Of a stretch of 64,000 bases of DNA, positions 21,567 through 34,673 are shown in pieces (positions within the stretch are counted from its first letter, which is position 1; each line of letters starts with the position of its first letter). The notes under the pieces are model-generated. The model saw only the letters and a list, made by a program, of their open reading frames with translations, had not been told where the DNA came from and did no database searches. A program made the position numbers and the translations under genes. Source of the DNA: Basidiobolus meristosporus CBS 931.73. Its lineage: Eukaryota; Basidiobolomycota; Basidiobolomycetes; Basidiobolales; Basidiobolaceae. The stretch lies in the NCBI GenBank assembly GCA_002104905.1, contig MCFE01000346.1, positions 25,852 to 89,851 of the forward strand. The letters are read 5' to 3'.

Positions 21567-22844
21567 TTTCGGAAAGTGATTTCGAAGTGTGGCTATTCTC
21601 AAAGAAGTATCAAATATAAACTAACTTGTTAGGATGTAGTTTGGTCATGCCTGATATTCGAAATAAAATGGATCGAGTTAATGGTCGGGTATATGTGGCT
21701 GATGAGTAATTAGCCGAAACGAGGTCCATTTCCATACCACACAGTGAATGCAACTCAAATTTCGCAAATTAGTTATGACCAGTATATATTCAAGGAAGGG
21801 AAATGAAGCGGTGTGAACAAAAGCACAGGGCGCTGAATATGATAGTGCGTAAAAAAGTATTGTTAGAGAACAAAATAGGGATTTGCAATAAAGCAGTATA
21901 CCAATAGCACAAACTCAACTTTTGGTAATTCTTAAAGATCAAATATCGGGTTATAGCTGAACTCAGGCCTAAATTGGTAATGGACAGATTGGAGATATGA
22001 AAATGACGTCTACTTGCCAGTATTTTAATATACTCTCTGCACCATAATTGTAAGTGAGGGGTTCATAGGCAAGAGTGCTGAGGAATACTTAAAATAAACA
22101 CAAAATCTCGATTGAATTTCCATTCATTATTCACGAGAACTATGTGACATCTCAGCTCCCATAGCATGATGAAACCAATCATAGGTAGTATGATGTAATG
22201 GAATAGGGACTTTGGTATTGTTGATTGGATGTGCCTCCAAACAGTCCGGTAATATTGAGAAGAAGCAGAGAAGCCCACCAAGCGAGAGCATCTACTAGTA
22301 CTTCACCAGTTCATTCTAAATCCCGTAAACACGATAATCATGAAACATGATTTTCATCTGTATAACGTGATACAGAATCCATCCACACATGACGTCAGTA
22401 TTTTCAGGTGGTTCTAGAAATCTAGATTAAGTCATTCCAGTATAGAGTGTTACATTGGGAAGAATCGATGATTAACTTCATCGATCGATCATCATTTCTC
22501 AGAAGGTAAGAACTAGAGTTAGAATTGAATTAGACTATTTATTAGAAAAACCGAAGTTCCTTATCTGATGATCAGATTTCTTAATCAAGCATTTACACTT
22601 ATTACTAAGTAGTGGCAATGTTGGTTGGTTTTTGTTAATCTGATAATCGTTATACAGATCAGTTCAAAAGCTCCTATAGTCGTTATCTGATGCCATTGTA
22701 GATGTAAAAAAATTCGAGAAGGAGCAACTTGGGGAACTGATTGAACGCGATTTAATTGTACTTCTAGGGAGTTTACTTGTACTTGCTTGACACTTGTTGT
22801 TTTCGAAGTTTACATCAACCTAACTTAATTTCTCTGAGGAAAGC
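21567..22844. other. Long divergent intergenic region between the bZIP gene and CIA1
   Basis: About 1.3 kb without a supported gene, AT-rich. It contains a perfect CRE palindrome (22390-22397) and a one-mismatch CRE (22004-22011), listed separately. Confidence 0.45.
22390..22397. promoter_or_regulatory. CRE site TGACGTCA
   Basis: The 8-bp palindrome recognised by ATF/CREB bZIP dimers lies 824 bp upstream of the ATF/CREB gene in this window and 448 bp upstream of CIA1. A second site, TGACGTCT, is at 22004-22011. Such a site is expected about once per 65 kb by chance, so placement is the only argument for function. Confidence 0.4.
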
Positions 22845-24286
22845 ATGCCAAGACTGGAGTTGATAGCTGAATTAGAGGGTAAACAAAGCAAGCCTCTGCA
22901 ACGGTGTGCAATAAAAAAGAAGCTTTTCTGACTCGCCTTCTATCTTATGAAAAGGTCATGAGGATCGTGTTTGGCAAGTTTCTTGGGATCCTAGCGGAAC
23001 TCAATTAGCTTCCTGCAGCGGAGACAAAACTGTCAGGTTATGGGTGCCTGATGAGCATAACCCAGGAAAGGCTAGCTGGAACTGCGTAGGGCTACTTGAA
23101 GGGTTTCATGAGCGTACTATTCGAAGTGTTCAATATTCTCCTTCTGGGCAAGTCTTAGCCACCGGGAGCTTTGATGGCACTACTGGCATATGGGATAAGA
23201 GCGAAAGTATAGGTAGAATAGCTCGAAAAAACCCTCTCGTTGGTTTTCAGATACCTGACTTTTCCTAACCTCCACTTTTAATAGAATTTGATTGCGTAGC
23301 TACACTAGAAGGGCATGAAAACGAAGTCAAAAGCGTCGCTTGGTCCGCCACTGGATCTTTGATTGCTACCTGCAGCAGGGACAAAAGTGTTTGGATTTGG
23401 GAAGGTTGGTTGTCGTAGCAATGACTTTGTTACGGACGGTAGCTCATTTGCATTCAAGCTGCATCCTACGACGATTTTGAATGCTTAGCCGTACTACAAG
23501 AACACACCCAGGATGTCAAAACCGTTAAGTGGCACCCTAATGAAGAGGTAGCTTAAGAGTGGATATGCTACATCAGAACCATGGTTAGCCTAAAATTGGC
23601 TATTTAGATTTTGGCTTCCGCCGGTTATGATGATACAATCAAGATATGGGAAGAGCAGGACGACGATTGGTACTGCACAGCCACTTTGGAGGGCCACAAG
23701 TCCACTGTATGGGCAGTAGATTTTGACTCGAGAGGGGATCGACTTGGTAAGGTCAAATCTAACCTGAACATGAGCCACTGTGCTAATATGGTTGTGCAGT
23801 TTCTGCTAGTGATGACAAAACCTTGAAAATCTGGAAACACGAGAAAGTCCCCAAAGTGCATAGTGAGTTTCAGTTTAATTTATCTCATACCAGTTGATCC
23901 TAATCACATGGGTTAGGCTTCAATCCTTCTTCTTGGAGATGCGTGACTACCTTGGAAGGATACCACAAGCGAGCCATTTATAGTGTCTCTTGGTCCAAGC
24001 ACCATGGTCATTTAGTAAGTGGAGGCGATGATAATGCCGTACGTATATTTGCCGAGGTAATATCCATTTTAAACTCCTTAGAAATACGTACCTGCAGCTG
24101 ATGCCTTCCATATAGACGTCGCCAGAAGATGCAGAGAATCAATTTGAGGTGGTTGCAACCGTTGAGGGTGCCCATGGAGTTCATGATGTAAATTCGGTGG
24201 TCTGGAACCCCAACGAAGAGTTTGGATATATCTTTGCTAGTGGCGGTGATGATGGAGTTGTCCGCGTGTGGCAGTATATTCCATAA
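22845..24286 (+). CDS. CIA1: Cytosolic iron-sulfur assembly WD40 protein CIA1 (CIAO1)
   Basis: Eight exons (22845-22878, 22955-23206, 23285-23404, 23459-23547, 23608-23746, 23800-23862, 23917-24056, 24116-24286) give 335 aa. Introns are 53-78 nt and all phases close. Seven WD repeats are visible, with blades ending RLWVPD, GIWDK, WIWE, KIWEE, KIWKH, RIFAE and RVWQYIP. Family marks include [10 protein letters not shown], the [13 protein letters not shown] and [23 protein letters not shown] strings, and [17 protein letters not shown]1 is the beta-propeller of the CIA targeting complex (with Cia2 and Met18), which inserts Fe-S clusters into cytosolic and nuclear apoproteins. The length matches known members (about 330-340 aa). 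Confidence 0.95.
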
Positions 24287-24842
24287 TTTAGATGTAAACA
24301 TAGTAGGACTCTCATGATTGGAGCTACTCTATATTCCCTGTTTAATTGTTCTTCTCGTTGGACAATCAAGCCACTTGTTAAAGTGCTACTCTCCAACTTC
24401 CCAATATGTAATCACATCATTAAATCAGACCTTAGCGTCTATGACAGTCATAACTCAGGCGGATAAAGGCAGTCCGAGGGTGAGGGGACGGGGTAGGTTG
24501 ACCCGTCGTCCATAGTGGAGTGATGTGATGAGAATTGGCATATTATGGACCAGATCCCTCAATTCATGCAGGTTGGACTGAATTCACGTGAATCTATGAG
24601 CAGTCCTCGTAAACGTGTACATATTATAGTTAGCCAATATAATCCAGGTGATACAAGATTGTAAGAACTACAACCAACGTCCATTTAATCCATTATAATA
24701 CAAATACCGAAATTTGTTCCCAAGCCAAAATGTACCAAATCATTTATGATGACAAAGCTGAACTCCTAGAAAGCGCCACGAATATATATCTCAGTCACAT
24801 CGATTTCCCCCTTGTTGGTTTGTTCTATAGCTGCCTTTTTCA
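24287..24842. other. Intergenic, no gene seen
   Basis: Between CIA1 and the carnitine acetyltransferase gene. It contains a TTCACGTGAA palindrome around 24582-24591 and no supported exon. Confidence 0.4.
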
Positions 24843-27296
24843 ATGTCGCTACTAGCTTTACGCTCCTTTGGCAATCTCCTACAGGCCAGAAAAACTGGTC
24901 TACGGTGAGTGCTTTATATGTTACTTACTCTTGAATACAGCCATTCATGTGAGTCTATTTCATCTTCGTTTGGTAGTGTTGTATATCCTGCGTACCGCAC
25001 TTTTGTTTCCAAGAAGGCTGGTGTCACTTTTCAAAACCAAGATAACCTACCAAAATTGCCGGTACCAGAGCTACATGATACAGCCGATAGGTACTTGAGA
25101 AGCCTAGAGCCAGTGCTGCGGAATAGCGAGGAGTTTGAGAGGGCTGCCCAAGCGGTGAGCACGTTTATAAAGCCAAACGGCTTAGGAGAGACGTTACAAA
25201 ACCGTCTCCTTAACCTTCAAAAAAATGCGGAGGTATGCAGTATTTCTTTGCCAAGCATTTACTTGAAAACCTGTTGATTGGAAGGATCTTCTGATTAGCT
25301 TTCATGGTTGGAAGATATCTGGGTTAACAAAGCCTATTTGGAGTATCGGGAGCCAGTTCTCCTTAATGTCAACTGGTGGTGTACTTTCAGCAACCCACCC
25401 CAAGGACTTGTTGAGGCGAAGAAAGGGAGCTTTTCTGAGGCTCAAATTAAGAGAGCTTCTAGCTTCGTTAGACGAGTTCTAGAGTTCAGTGATTTAGTCA
25501 ACAGGTATTGATTGTTTAGCCTTGCATTTGTTGGAGTTTATGAATACTAAAATACTGCTAGGCAGGAACTACCTGTGGATCAACTCCGCAAGGCTCCATT
25601 ATGCATGAATCAGTACAAAAGAATCTTTGGAACGGCCAGAATTGCAGACACTACTCGTGATAGACTGGCATACAACTATCCTGCTACAGCAAAGCATGTC
25701 ATCGTTATGGCCAAGGATCAGTTTTTCAAAGTCAACGTCCTTGGAGAGAATGGCCAATTAGCTTCAACGAAGCAAATTCAACAGTAACTACTATTTATCT
25801 TAGCACACCAATGCTTATTGTCTGATGATTCCAATTGTCTAGCCAACTCTCCGAAGTTGTCAAGCTCGTTTCAGACCTAGCCGAGACACAACCATCAGTC
25901 GGAATACTGACTTCTGAGCATCGAGATGTGTGGGGCAAGGTAAAGAAAGATGTGGGGCAGTTGATCTGACCGTTGCTAAATGTAATCCTGCAGATTCGAA
26001 ATGACCTCGCCGCTTTACCGGGAAATGCCCAAACTTTCAAGGACATCGACGAAGCCTTGTTTGTAGTGTGCCTGGATGATATCGGCCCAGATGGCGACCC
26101 AGATCATGCTCACCGTCATATTTTCCATCGAGATGATGCGAAGAATCGGTGGTTTGATAAGCCACTGCAATTTATTGTTGCAAATAACGGAGTTGCTGGT
26201 GTGAACGGCGAGGTAAGTGGTGTTAAAGGGAGTTCTGCTTATTTGTTAGATCCAACTTATACTTTCCATACGCCTCTAGCACTCGCCTGTTGATGCCGTT
26301 GTCCCTGGCGCTGTTTTCAATTACATCGTGTCCAAGTAAGAGTTCGAGTGGTTTTTGGGACGGATCCACCCCCTTACACAGTGCATTAGGGAAAATGAGA
26401 AGGAAGAGGCCGAGTCCTTGATACAACTCGCCCCTCCTGTGCAACTTAAATGGTCAGTCACTGGAGAGGTAACTGACGCGATCAAGACAGCCGAATCCAA
26501 TGCCAAGAAATTCATCAAGACTATCCAAAGCTTGTGCCTTCATTACAACGGGTATGGCTCCGATTTCATTAAAAAGGGTAAGAGTTCAGTTTAGGAATGT
26601 GATCATGTTCATCAATATTCAGCGTGATTACCCAGTCAAAGTAAGCCCAGATGCATTCGTTCAGATGGCACTCCAGCTGGCATATTACAGACAATATGGT
26701 GAAAGTTGCCCTACCTACGAGACAGCCTCGACACGCGCATTTGCATATGGTCGAACTGAGACGGTTCGCGTATGCTCTTCAGACAGCGTAGCCTTTGTGG
26801 AGGCATTTGATGATAACTCTGTAGAAGTATGCAATTGTACTTTGCATTCTTTGAGATCAATCTCTAATATTTGTTGTTGAAGGATCGCGAGAAGTTGATA
26901 TTGTTCAAGAAGGCCATTGAATCACACCTGGAGTATATGGGGGCGGCAAGCAGCGGTAAAGGTGTTGATAGACATCTCCTGGGGCTTCGGTCGGTAATTG
27001 AGACAGATGCGGAGCGCGAAAAGGCTACTATTTTCTCGGACCCATCTTATATCAAGTCCATGTATTTCAAACTCTCCACTTCAAACATGAGCCCAGGTGA
27101 CCACTTTTACGGTGGTTTCGGTCCAGTAGTCCCTGAGGGATATGGAGTGAACTATGCTATTGGTAAAAATAACATGAAATTCAGCATCTCTAGCTGGAGA
27201 ACCTGTAAAGAGACGGACAGTGATATCTTCCGAGATACCTTGAATAAGTCCTTGAACGATTTGCGCGAAGCTGCAGATAAATTTGTCCAGTCCTAA
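24843..27296 (+). CDS. CAT2: Carnitine O-acetyltransferase (mitochondrial/peroxisomal)
   Basis: Ten exons (24843-24904, 24977-25232, 25299-25504, 25562-25783, 25843-25939, 25994-26212, 26280-26335, 26390-26577, 26636-26826, 26883-27296) give 636 aa. The N-terminus is basic and Ser/Leu-rich, a mitochondrial presequence. Carnitine/choline acyltransferase motifs follow in order: LPKLPVPEL, the WW near the [15 protein letters not shown] strand, [15 protein letters not shown], the catalytic-His segment EHSPVDA and [18 protein letters not shown]. Then come [19 protein letters not shown] and the final [16 protein letters not shown]. The His codon is the first codon of a 56-nt exon. The enzyme exchanges acetyl groups between CoA and carnitine for peroxisome-to-mitochondrion transport. 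No clear C-terminal PTS1. Confidence 0.95.
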
Positions 27297-27589
27297 ATTG
27301 AGTGGACTATCATTCTATTGTTACATATCCAGCTGTCAGGGGGCTTAAAGAGTCCTCGTGCCTGTTCTTTCCATGTCCGCGGCATTCGTGCTATTAAATT
27401 CTTTCAAGCGATATGCTTCACATCACCACCTAACATGTCAAAGGACCAACTATTTCTTGCTGGTTGTATCAAGCTGTGCGGCGTGCTTTGAGGATCTATT
27501 TATTGTACACCAAATGTAAAAATGGAAGGTATATGTAGAAGCGATGATGCATGGATATGAAACAAGTTGTAGTGAATAGGGTGGACTGG

Positions 27590-28648
27590 TTATTGGGCAG
27601 CAATAACTCTGTCGCGCCCAGCTAAATCAGCCCAGACTTGCACCGACTCAAAATTATGAGCCTTCAAAAAGGCAACCATCGGCTCAACCTGGTGTTCCCC
27701 TCCGATTTCCATGGCTAGCCTTGGGATTGATGGGATCTTGATTTTGGATGAGAGCTGACCAGACAGCGACGCCAAACGCTTGTGGAATAGCATTCCGTCA
27801 TCATCTGCAACTAGGGCGTTAGGATCTTCCCAGAGCTTGACCTCGGGCGAGAGAGTTCTGTACTCGTCTCGAGTGATGTATGGGGGATTTGAAACAATCA
27901 TGTCGTATGCTCCATCTTGAACAATCCTTGCCAACGAAGACTCGTCGAGAATATCCATAAGTTGGAATTTAACTGGGTTGCTTAGTTTTTCTGATAAAAG
28001 GTCTTTGTTTAATTGTGAAAGCGAGATTGCATGCTGAGCGTTATCCAACCCCACCACCTCGCAGGTATCGCTGGGTAGCATGGCAGCAAATGTTAATGCA
28101 ATACATCCAGAGCCGGAGCACACGTCCAATATTCGGAGCTTCCGTTGGTAGTGAGCCTTGAATTTGCTGATGTTCGCGTTTAAATTGTCCACAATTTTCA
28201 GTGTCCATTCTTCTGTCTCCCACCTAGAGAGCAGAATTTTGAGTTATCGTGAAGGAACACACAACCGCGAGGGAGAAACTAACCTAGGTATAAGAACCGG
28301 AGGCCTTGTGACAATGTCCAGCTCACCAAACGGCTGAGTCCCTAGGATGACAGCCATTAAACACACAGCCTATCGCAGGAAAAGAAATCCACAAGTACCT
28401 AGTATGTATTGCAAAGGTTTGCGCAAATTAACTCTTTGGGCCACGAGTTCCTCTAATTTTTCATTCTCCTTCTGCTCCAATTCACTTTTAGGAAGGTTGA
28501 CTAATTGGGCATTGCTTCGCAGGTCCAACTTGACATATTCTGAAAGCCAACGAATCTCTTGCAGCGCATTGTCAAGGTTGTCGTCGCATATGGGTAGCAA
28601 ACGTTTGGCCAGTTGTACCCGGAAGGGTAAACTTATGTTTAACTTCAT
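27590..28648 (-). CDS. MTQ1: Mitochondrial release-factor glutamine methyltransferase (HemK/PrmC, Mtq1-like)
   Basis: Three exons (28399-28648, 28284-28341, 27590-28223) give 313 aa. The N-terminal helical domain leads to RKPLQYILGTQPFGELD. Then come the RPPVLIPRWETEEW segment, SAM motif I (ILDVCSGSGCIAL), an acidic post-I residue in VVGLDN, and the catalytic NPPY (VSNPPYITRDEY) followed by PEVKLWEDPNALVADDDG. This is the signature of enzymes that methylate the Gln of the GGQ loop of class-1 release factors. The Leu-Arg-rich start fits mitochondrial targeting, so Mtq1 rather than the cytosolic Mtq2. Its 5' end faces the divergent Rif1 gene. Confidence 0.94.
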
Positions 28649-29118
28649 AAAGGATGTCTCTGTTCGAGTCAGGAAAGCTTAATACTGTTGTATATAAGCG
28701 AATTTATTCCGCAATTCAGTTGTTCCACCAATGACACGTGAATATAACGTTTGGAGTTTTTAATCTACAGACAGCAGTGAGGAAGGAATAGATCAGAAGA
28801 TCCCAGTCTAGCCTGATGATAGATGATGGGATTGCTAGCTAGCGACTGTGACTAATCGATTTCATGACTATTTGCTTCTGTTTGAGTTGGGCAGGGGATT
28901 TTGTTTGTTTACTTTATCCTTTAATTCCACTGATGTTATTTTGAGAGCTCATATAGCCAGGGAATTTTCATTGGCACTTTTTTCACGTACCGGTTGTGAC
29001 GTTTACTACGAGGTGCAAGAGAAAAAACACACTTCTCATTACTCCACTCGGCTTACTCCTTTTCAAACTTCTCTTGTCCTCCAGTTAAGAAGCTGACTGT
29101 TGATACCGGCCCCTTTAA
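28649..29118. other. Divergent promoter between MTQ1 and RIF1
   Basis: 470 bp with no coding exon. A CACGTG palindrome lies at 28735-28740, about 90 bp upstream of the MTQ1 start. Confidence 0.4.
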
Positions 29119-32100
29119 ATGAGCCATACTATGACTCAAGAGATTCCCTCGGAAAGCAAGAATCGCAAACATGTTATGTTTAGTAGTGAATGTCTAGGTC
29201 CCGCGACCTCAACCCCAGACTCCTCCAGACCGAGGAAAACGAAGGGTATACTTAAAACTCCTTCCAAGCCAACCGAGCAGGAATTGAAGGAACTAGACGA
29301 AATGCAGTCACAAAGTGCGCTCTCTGATTTTGTCACTCCCGCTCTAGAAGCTCTAAAAAAGGGGGACAGTAACGATTGCGTGGACGCATACATAACAATA
29401 CATAACAAATTTCGCCTTAAAGATGAGAATCAGCAGCTACGCAAAGTCGAGGCAAACATTAATGAGTTCGTTGCTGTATTTAAAAGAGATATCGGCAATT
29501 CACCTGACGTGAATGTGTACGTGTGAAATCAACCACTCCTACTAGCATTGAGTTCCCATGTAGTAATATCTCCGTGCTTTTTAGAACGCATGCTGCACTT
29601 CGGTGCTTGGGCTTCTTTTTGTATCACCCGGTCATCGTATCATTGTTCTCACGTAAGGCCAAGAACGTTTTACGTATATATTTCGTCAGACTAGCGCTAA
29701 TACTTGCTCTTGTAGCAACTGAGTTGTGTGACTTACTGAAGATTCTAGTATCCAAAATCTACACTTCGCAAGACAAGGTAGCGACTTGCTTCATATGTGT
29801 CTTGTGATTCCCAACCTGATCTTTTCTCCCAAGATCGTATGTAACCTTTCAGTATGGTGCATAGCGGTTCAGAGGATGGCACCTACCGTTATTGCGCCGA
29901 TGGCTTCTACATTGGTAGACGCAGTGGTTTTTGCAAGTGGCTCTACTCATAAATCCGTGACCATCCAGAACGAAGCACTTACGGTAATCAGCACTTGCAC
30001 TTTTCCTTCAATCCCTGGTCACTGAAACACCCTGTTGGAAGGCATTGGATGTTATTTTCAAGCAAGTCCCCTATGCTGCATCTTCAGAGGCCCGATCCTG
30101 GCTCCTGCCAGTTATCAACTACTCCATCAATTCGATACCTGGGCTGAGAGCCAAAGCACTTCAAGTCATCCAAACGTCGTTGATAGATCTGATAAAGCAC
30201 CACGATAAAATCGGCACTATTTTAGATGTAAGATTGGCGCTGCGTCTATCCAATCCACAACAAACTCTCATAATACCCCATCCTTGCAACAGGAGTTTAT
30301 GAATACACATTTCTCCGATTTTGTTCTGAATCTGAACGAGCTACTCGGCTCAAACGAAGGTAACAAAAAAGTCGTTATCTCAAGAACTGATCAATGCCAA
30401 CGTTCAACTTTCGCGTTTGCTGTAGAAATCTATGTGATTCAAGTATGGGGCGCTGTGGTTGCTTTTCTCGGCAGGAAGCTTCACCGAACCACGGTCCTCA
30501 ACTCCTTATTGAAAGTCATGGAGGTAATTTCGGTGATTGTTTTAACAAGTGCAGGATTTGTTACTAATGCCAGTGAACCGATAGAAATGCTTCAACACGA
30601 AAAAAGCTGAAGTCAGATATGCAGCCTTTCAAAGTTGGAAGTAATATATGTTCTAGCTCGTTCAACAATCGCCACTCGTTAACTTACTCGATGCCTTAGG
30701 TACCTCATATACAACTTTTCTCTGAATGGTCACCTGTTCCATGATAAACGCATCAAACTTATCATGGTGCCATTACTCAATTGGTTCGTAGAGGTCAATT
30801 CGTGGAAGTAGCCCGGCGATTGTACCTAATCTCCATCTCCAACTCCAGTTTTAACTACGAAAAAAACAAGAACGTTAAGCTGTCTTGCTTGAAAACCTGG
30901 ATCGGGCTTGTGTATATATTCGGCGACTCCTTAACAAAGGTACGGTGCTGATATGCTGAAATCCAGTTGAGAGTCTCTACTCACCATTACCATCGGTGAA
31001 CCTAGTATTTTGATAAGGTGTTTGTGCCTGTGATCAAATTCACTTTGTCCGACGATGCTGAGGATATTCGTCAGTTAGGATTCAGTATTGTTGATAGCCT
31101 TCTAAGCTGGGAAGGGAGAGGTGACATTTTTACAGTGGACTGATGGTGAGGTGTGCCATTCAACTCATCCCTTATACTAGCTCCGAATGTCGCCCTGCCT
31201 GACTCACTCAGCTTCATACAGCTCGAGAATATCACCCCAGACATGATCAGCAGAAAAGATCCAAAATGGATTCGGTTAAATGTCAGGCATTTTCTAGATA
31301 TGTTGTTGGTGGGGCTCAGTAACCAAGCCAAATGGACCCATTCGGCTGAGTGGGTTGAAAGCTCGTTGACGGAGAAACATATTCTAGTGGTAATGTTGAC
31401 CTTTCGTACCTGCAACCCGGAAGGCATCCTAATCGATCGCCACAGAAACCGATCAACAATGTTTGGATACATCTGTTACACATCATGGAGATTTTGCTTC
31501 AAAAAGGTATGCCCTCTGATTTCCTGTTGAACTTGTAGAATGCCTAACTCATGCACATATCAGAGGTCAATCCATCCACCGAAGGCATTCAGAGTGTTCA
31601 TCAATCGCTCCACTTCATTTCGCAAGTATCAGGGATAGAAGGCTCGATATTGACCTCTTCCTCAGCAATGGATACAGGTTACATACATTTCCACCATTTT
31701 TCATAGATTGGTAAAGTTAAACGTTCAATGTAGATCAAACCAACCTTGAGGATCAGAAACTTGAGCTTGTGTACTATATGATCAAAGGATTACTGCAATC
31801 ACTTACCCCCCGCACTTTGGTTTTGACCAAGTATCGAATGAATGAGGAGGAAAGAAAGCTGTCAGTTGCTATATCGGAAAATGCATCACTTAACCTGGGT
31901 GATAAAATGCGGAAGCAGCTATCAATTAACATGGTGGTTACTCCTATCGGTAATTATGGAATATCATCCTACATCTGGAGCTATTGCTTATTGTTTTCTA
32001 TCCTTACTAGTGTACATCGCCAAAATATGGATGGACATCTTTAGTCGTACACTGAGCCCTCCGATAGCCAAAACCTATTGGGAGATGTACGGGCATTTTA

Positions 32101-34673
32101 TCGAGATTTCCCAGAATGGACCCGCAGTTCTGGATGTATTTTCCTCATTTTTTGGGCTGCTATCGTTGTCCAGTTCAAATGAGGATGCGTTAACTGCGTG
32201 GTCATATATTGGTAAATGCGGATTTGTCTTCAATGATTGTTCAAGCCAGTAGTAATCATGTTTTCCAGTGAAGGGACTATGCTACCATATTGACGAATCC
32301 AATACAATTTCTGAGGATCTCAATCCTTTTGCCGATGATAGCCACGAGGTTATCTACGAGGCATTTATGTTTCCTATTCGGTACGTTGCATTCCATTCAG
32401 CATCGATACTTCCTCTTAATAAGATTGTTTGTAGCATCGCATGCAAAAGCCCTGTGTACTTGAAGGAAGAGTACGTCACGCTATGGAAAGAGCTATTTGA
32501 CTGCTATCATCGTGTCATAGAGAGCAAATCTGCAGACAAAGTCTTTTACATCCACCAACTTATCTCACAACTTTGGTTGCAAATGGAGGATTCAGATTCG
32601 TTTGGGTATATTTCTTTTTTGGCATTCCGTTGGAAACAGCCATTCACATGAATATATGGTATTGTGATATTTCCAGGATGGTGGCGTTGTATGTAGAGAT
32701 CACCCGGCATTTTCTGGACACGTTAAGCTTCGAAAGCGGGACCATGACCAACATGCTTCCTGGCGTGCAACTCTTCCGGAAAACAATCCCCGACAACCAG
32801 CACTCGGCCAAAGAATTAAGGTTTTTCAAAGCAGTATACTTTTAAGTCGGATAATCAGTTATTGACTCAATATTCTGGTCAGTCCTTCTCAAATTCTTGG
32901 AATTATTTGCGGCATTTTGTTCCAGAAACTCTACGACTCGCTCGATCTGACCCTCCCCGAGCCTTACCATATTGTTACGCTAACCGAAGGCCTATTCTCC
33001 TCAATTACAAGCGCCATCAACAAAGCCAGTAGAGGCGGCTACATTACAGTAATAGATTATCTGACTCTAGGGTTTAGCAAATGGCTTCAAGATGAGGATG
33101 GTCATATTCTAAGCCAGTGCCCTGAGAACCAACAAAGCTACTATAAGATGGTTCGCATCGATTCCGTGTCGTATATCATCCGCCACCTGATACTAATTCT
33201 TGCCGTATTAGGTCGATGTTCTGTGGGGTGCTGTCTTGGAGCGTGTCAACAGTTTACCGGACCTAACCACGCAAGATGCGCTTTTTCATCTGTCAACTTT
33301 GCTCATTGCTGGTGCCAATAGTAGCCGTGAGCAAATTAAAATCACATCTGCGCAATATCTGAAAAAATTCCTTGAGCAATGTTCCCCGGACGATGTTCCT
33401 CTCTCGTTACAGCCACTCCTGCGATCTAATGTTGGTATATGGTATTGTCGAAAATCCAGCAGTTGAAACTAACAAATTCAATATGATAGTGTCTCGATGG
33501 AGCAAACGAGAATGGAAAGGTAAGTTTTAGCTATATTTGATCGATCATACTCGAAGGAATGCTTATCCGTCGTTTTCTACTCAGCGCGATATTATTTGTG
33601 AGCGAGTTGAATTCAGAAGGGAAGTCACTCCAGAAAGCCCGGCTATACGCCCTAAACCACGGACTCCCAAGAAGAAACTTGGTTAGTATATATTCTGTTG
33701 ACTACTATCACTCAATACTAACTATTTACAGCCTCCCCAGCGGCGATTGCTGAGTACAATGAGCTAGAGGGCACGCCTTCGCATGGTGCGCGGGTTCAGG
33801 TCAACCAGACGGAGGTAATGTACGGCACGTTATACTAGACACATTTTTCCATGCTGAGCTTGTCCATCACAGCAATTTCGAAGGGACTCTCAGAAATTAA
33901 ATCAAGGGAAATATTCAGCAGTCAAAGACGCACTCTTAGCAATCCCAGATGGCATTGGCAGCAGAACACCTGTTTATTGGAAAGGTATATAGTGTGTGGG
34001 ATAAAATACTGGACGCATGTTTCTCATCAACTAGAACTTTTCTGAACCAGGAAAACGCAAAGCCTCCACTCCTTTCAAAAGCCCAACTATGAACACCCCA
34101 TGCATTCAAGTGCAATCGACTTCTGCAGGAAGCTCACAGTCAAATGCAGGTAAATAGAATGATTCGGGGCAGCCCATAAAATATTCAAAACTGAAGCTTG
34201 AAAATTAGACGATGAGCCAGAAACCCCCACCAAGCGTCTGAGATGTGTAAAAATTAGCGCTGATACTCCTGCGAACCTGGAAAATACGGTAAATATGGTT
34301 GGATCTCTTTTCTAAGCCTCACCTGTATTTACAAGACCAATCTGCAGTCACCCACACTCAGAGATCAGAGTCCTAAACCAACTCTACTACCCCCGCCGAA
34401 GTTCGATCTGCGTGAGTTGAGCGCGTTGCGTCATGCTGATGACAACGAAGTCGAGAGGCTCTTGGGATATATCAACGAGCTCCTGGAATCCAGAGATTTA
34501 CTTGAAGAGACTTCCCCAAGGTCAGTTGGCCGAGCTCCTTTGTGGAGAGTATCCGAACTAACCAGAGCCTCCAATGATTTAGCACACTTGCTCAGCTGCA
34601 CACCAAACTAAACAAGCTTTCGGAGACAATTGTACAAACACTTGCACAAAAAGTCGTCGACTCTACCCCATGA
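29119..34673 (+). CDS. RIF1: Rif1 homologue (telomere/replication-timing factor)
   Basis: An intron-dense gene with at least 15 short introns of about 50-75 nt. I verified junctions including 29523-29584, the GTAATT...TTACTAATG...TAG intron after VME, and the last intron 34521-34582, which moves the stop to 34673. The N-terminus carries tandem PP1-docking motifs: RKHVMFS (RVxF class, residues 16-22) and KGILKTP (SILK class, 42-48). Long HEAT-like helical repeats follow with Rif1_N strings: LRCLGFFLYHPVIVSLFS, VCNLSVWCIAVQRM, VWGAVVAFLGRKLHR and EVRYAAFQSWK. The C-terminus has PR-rich linkers and a terminal helix (LAQLHTKLNKLSE...) like the Rif1 oligomerisation tail. Rif1 recruits PP1 to control replication timing, and binds telomeres in yeast. 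I did not fix every exon edge. Confidence 0.85.

Noticed and set aside
26280-26400. Apparent in-frame TAA in carnitine acetyltransferase after the catalytic His
   Set aside because: A 54-nt GTAAGA...TAG intron (26336-26389) removes it in the right phase.
30520-30650. Apparent frameshift in RIF1 near QHEK
   Set aside because: Splicing the GTAATT...TTACTAATG...TAG intron restores one frame and the conserved RYAAFQSWK string.
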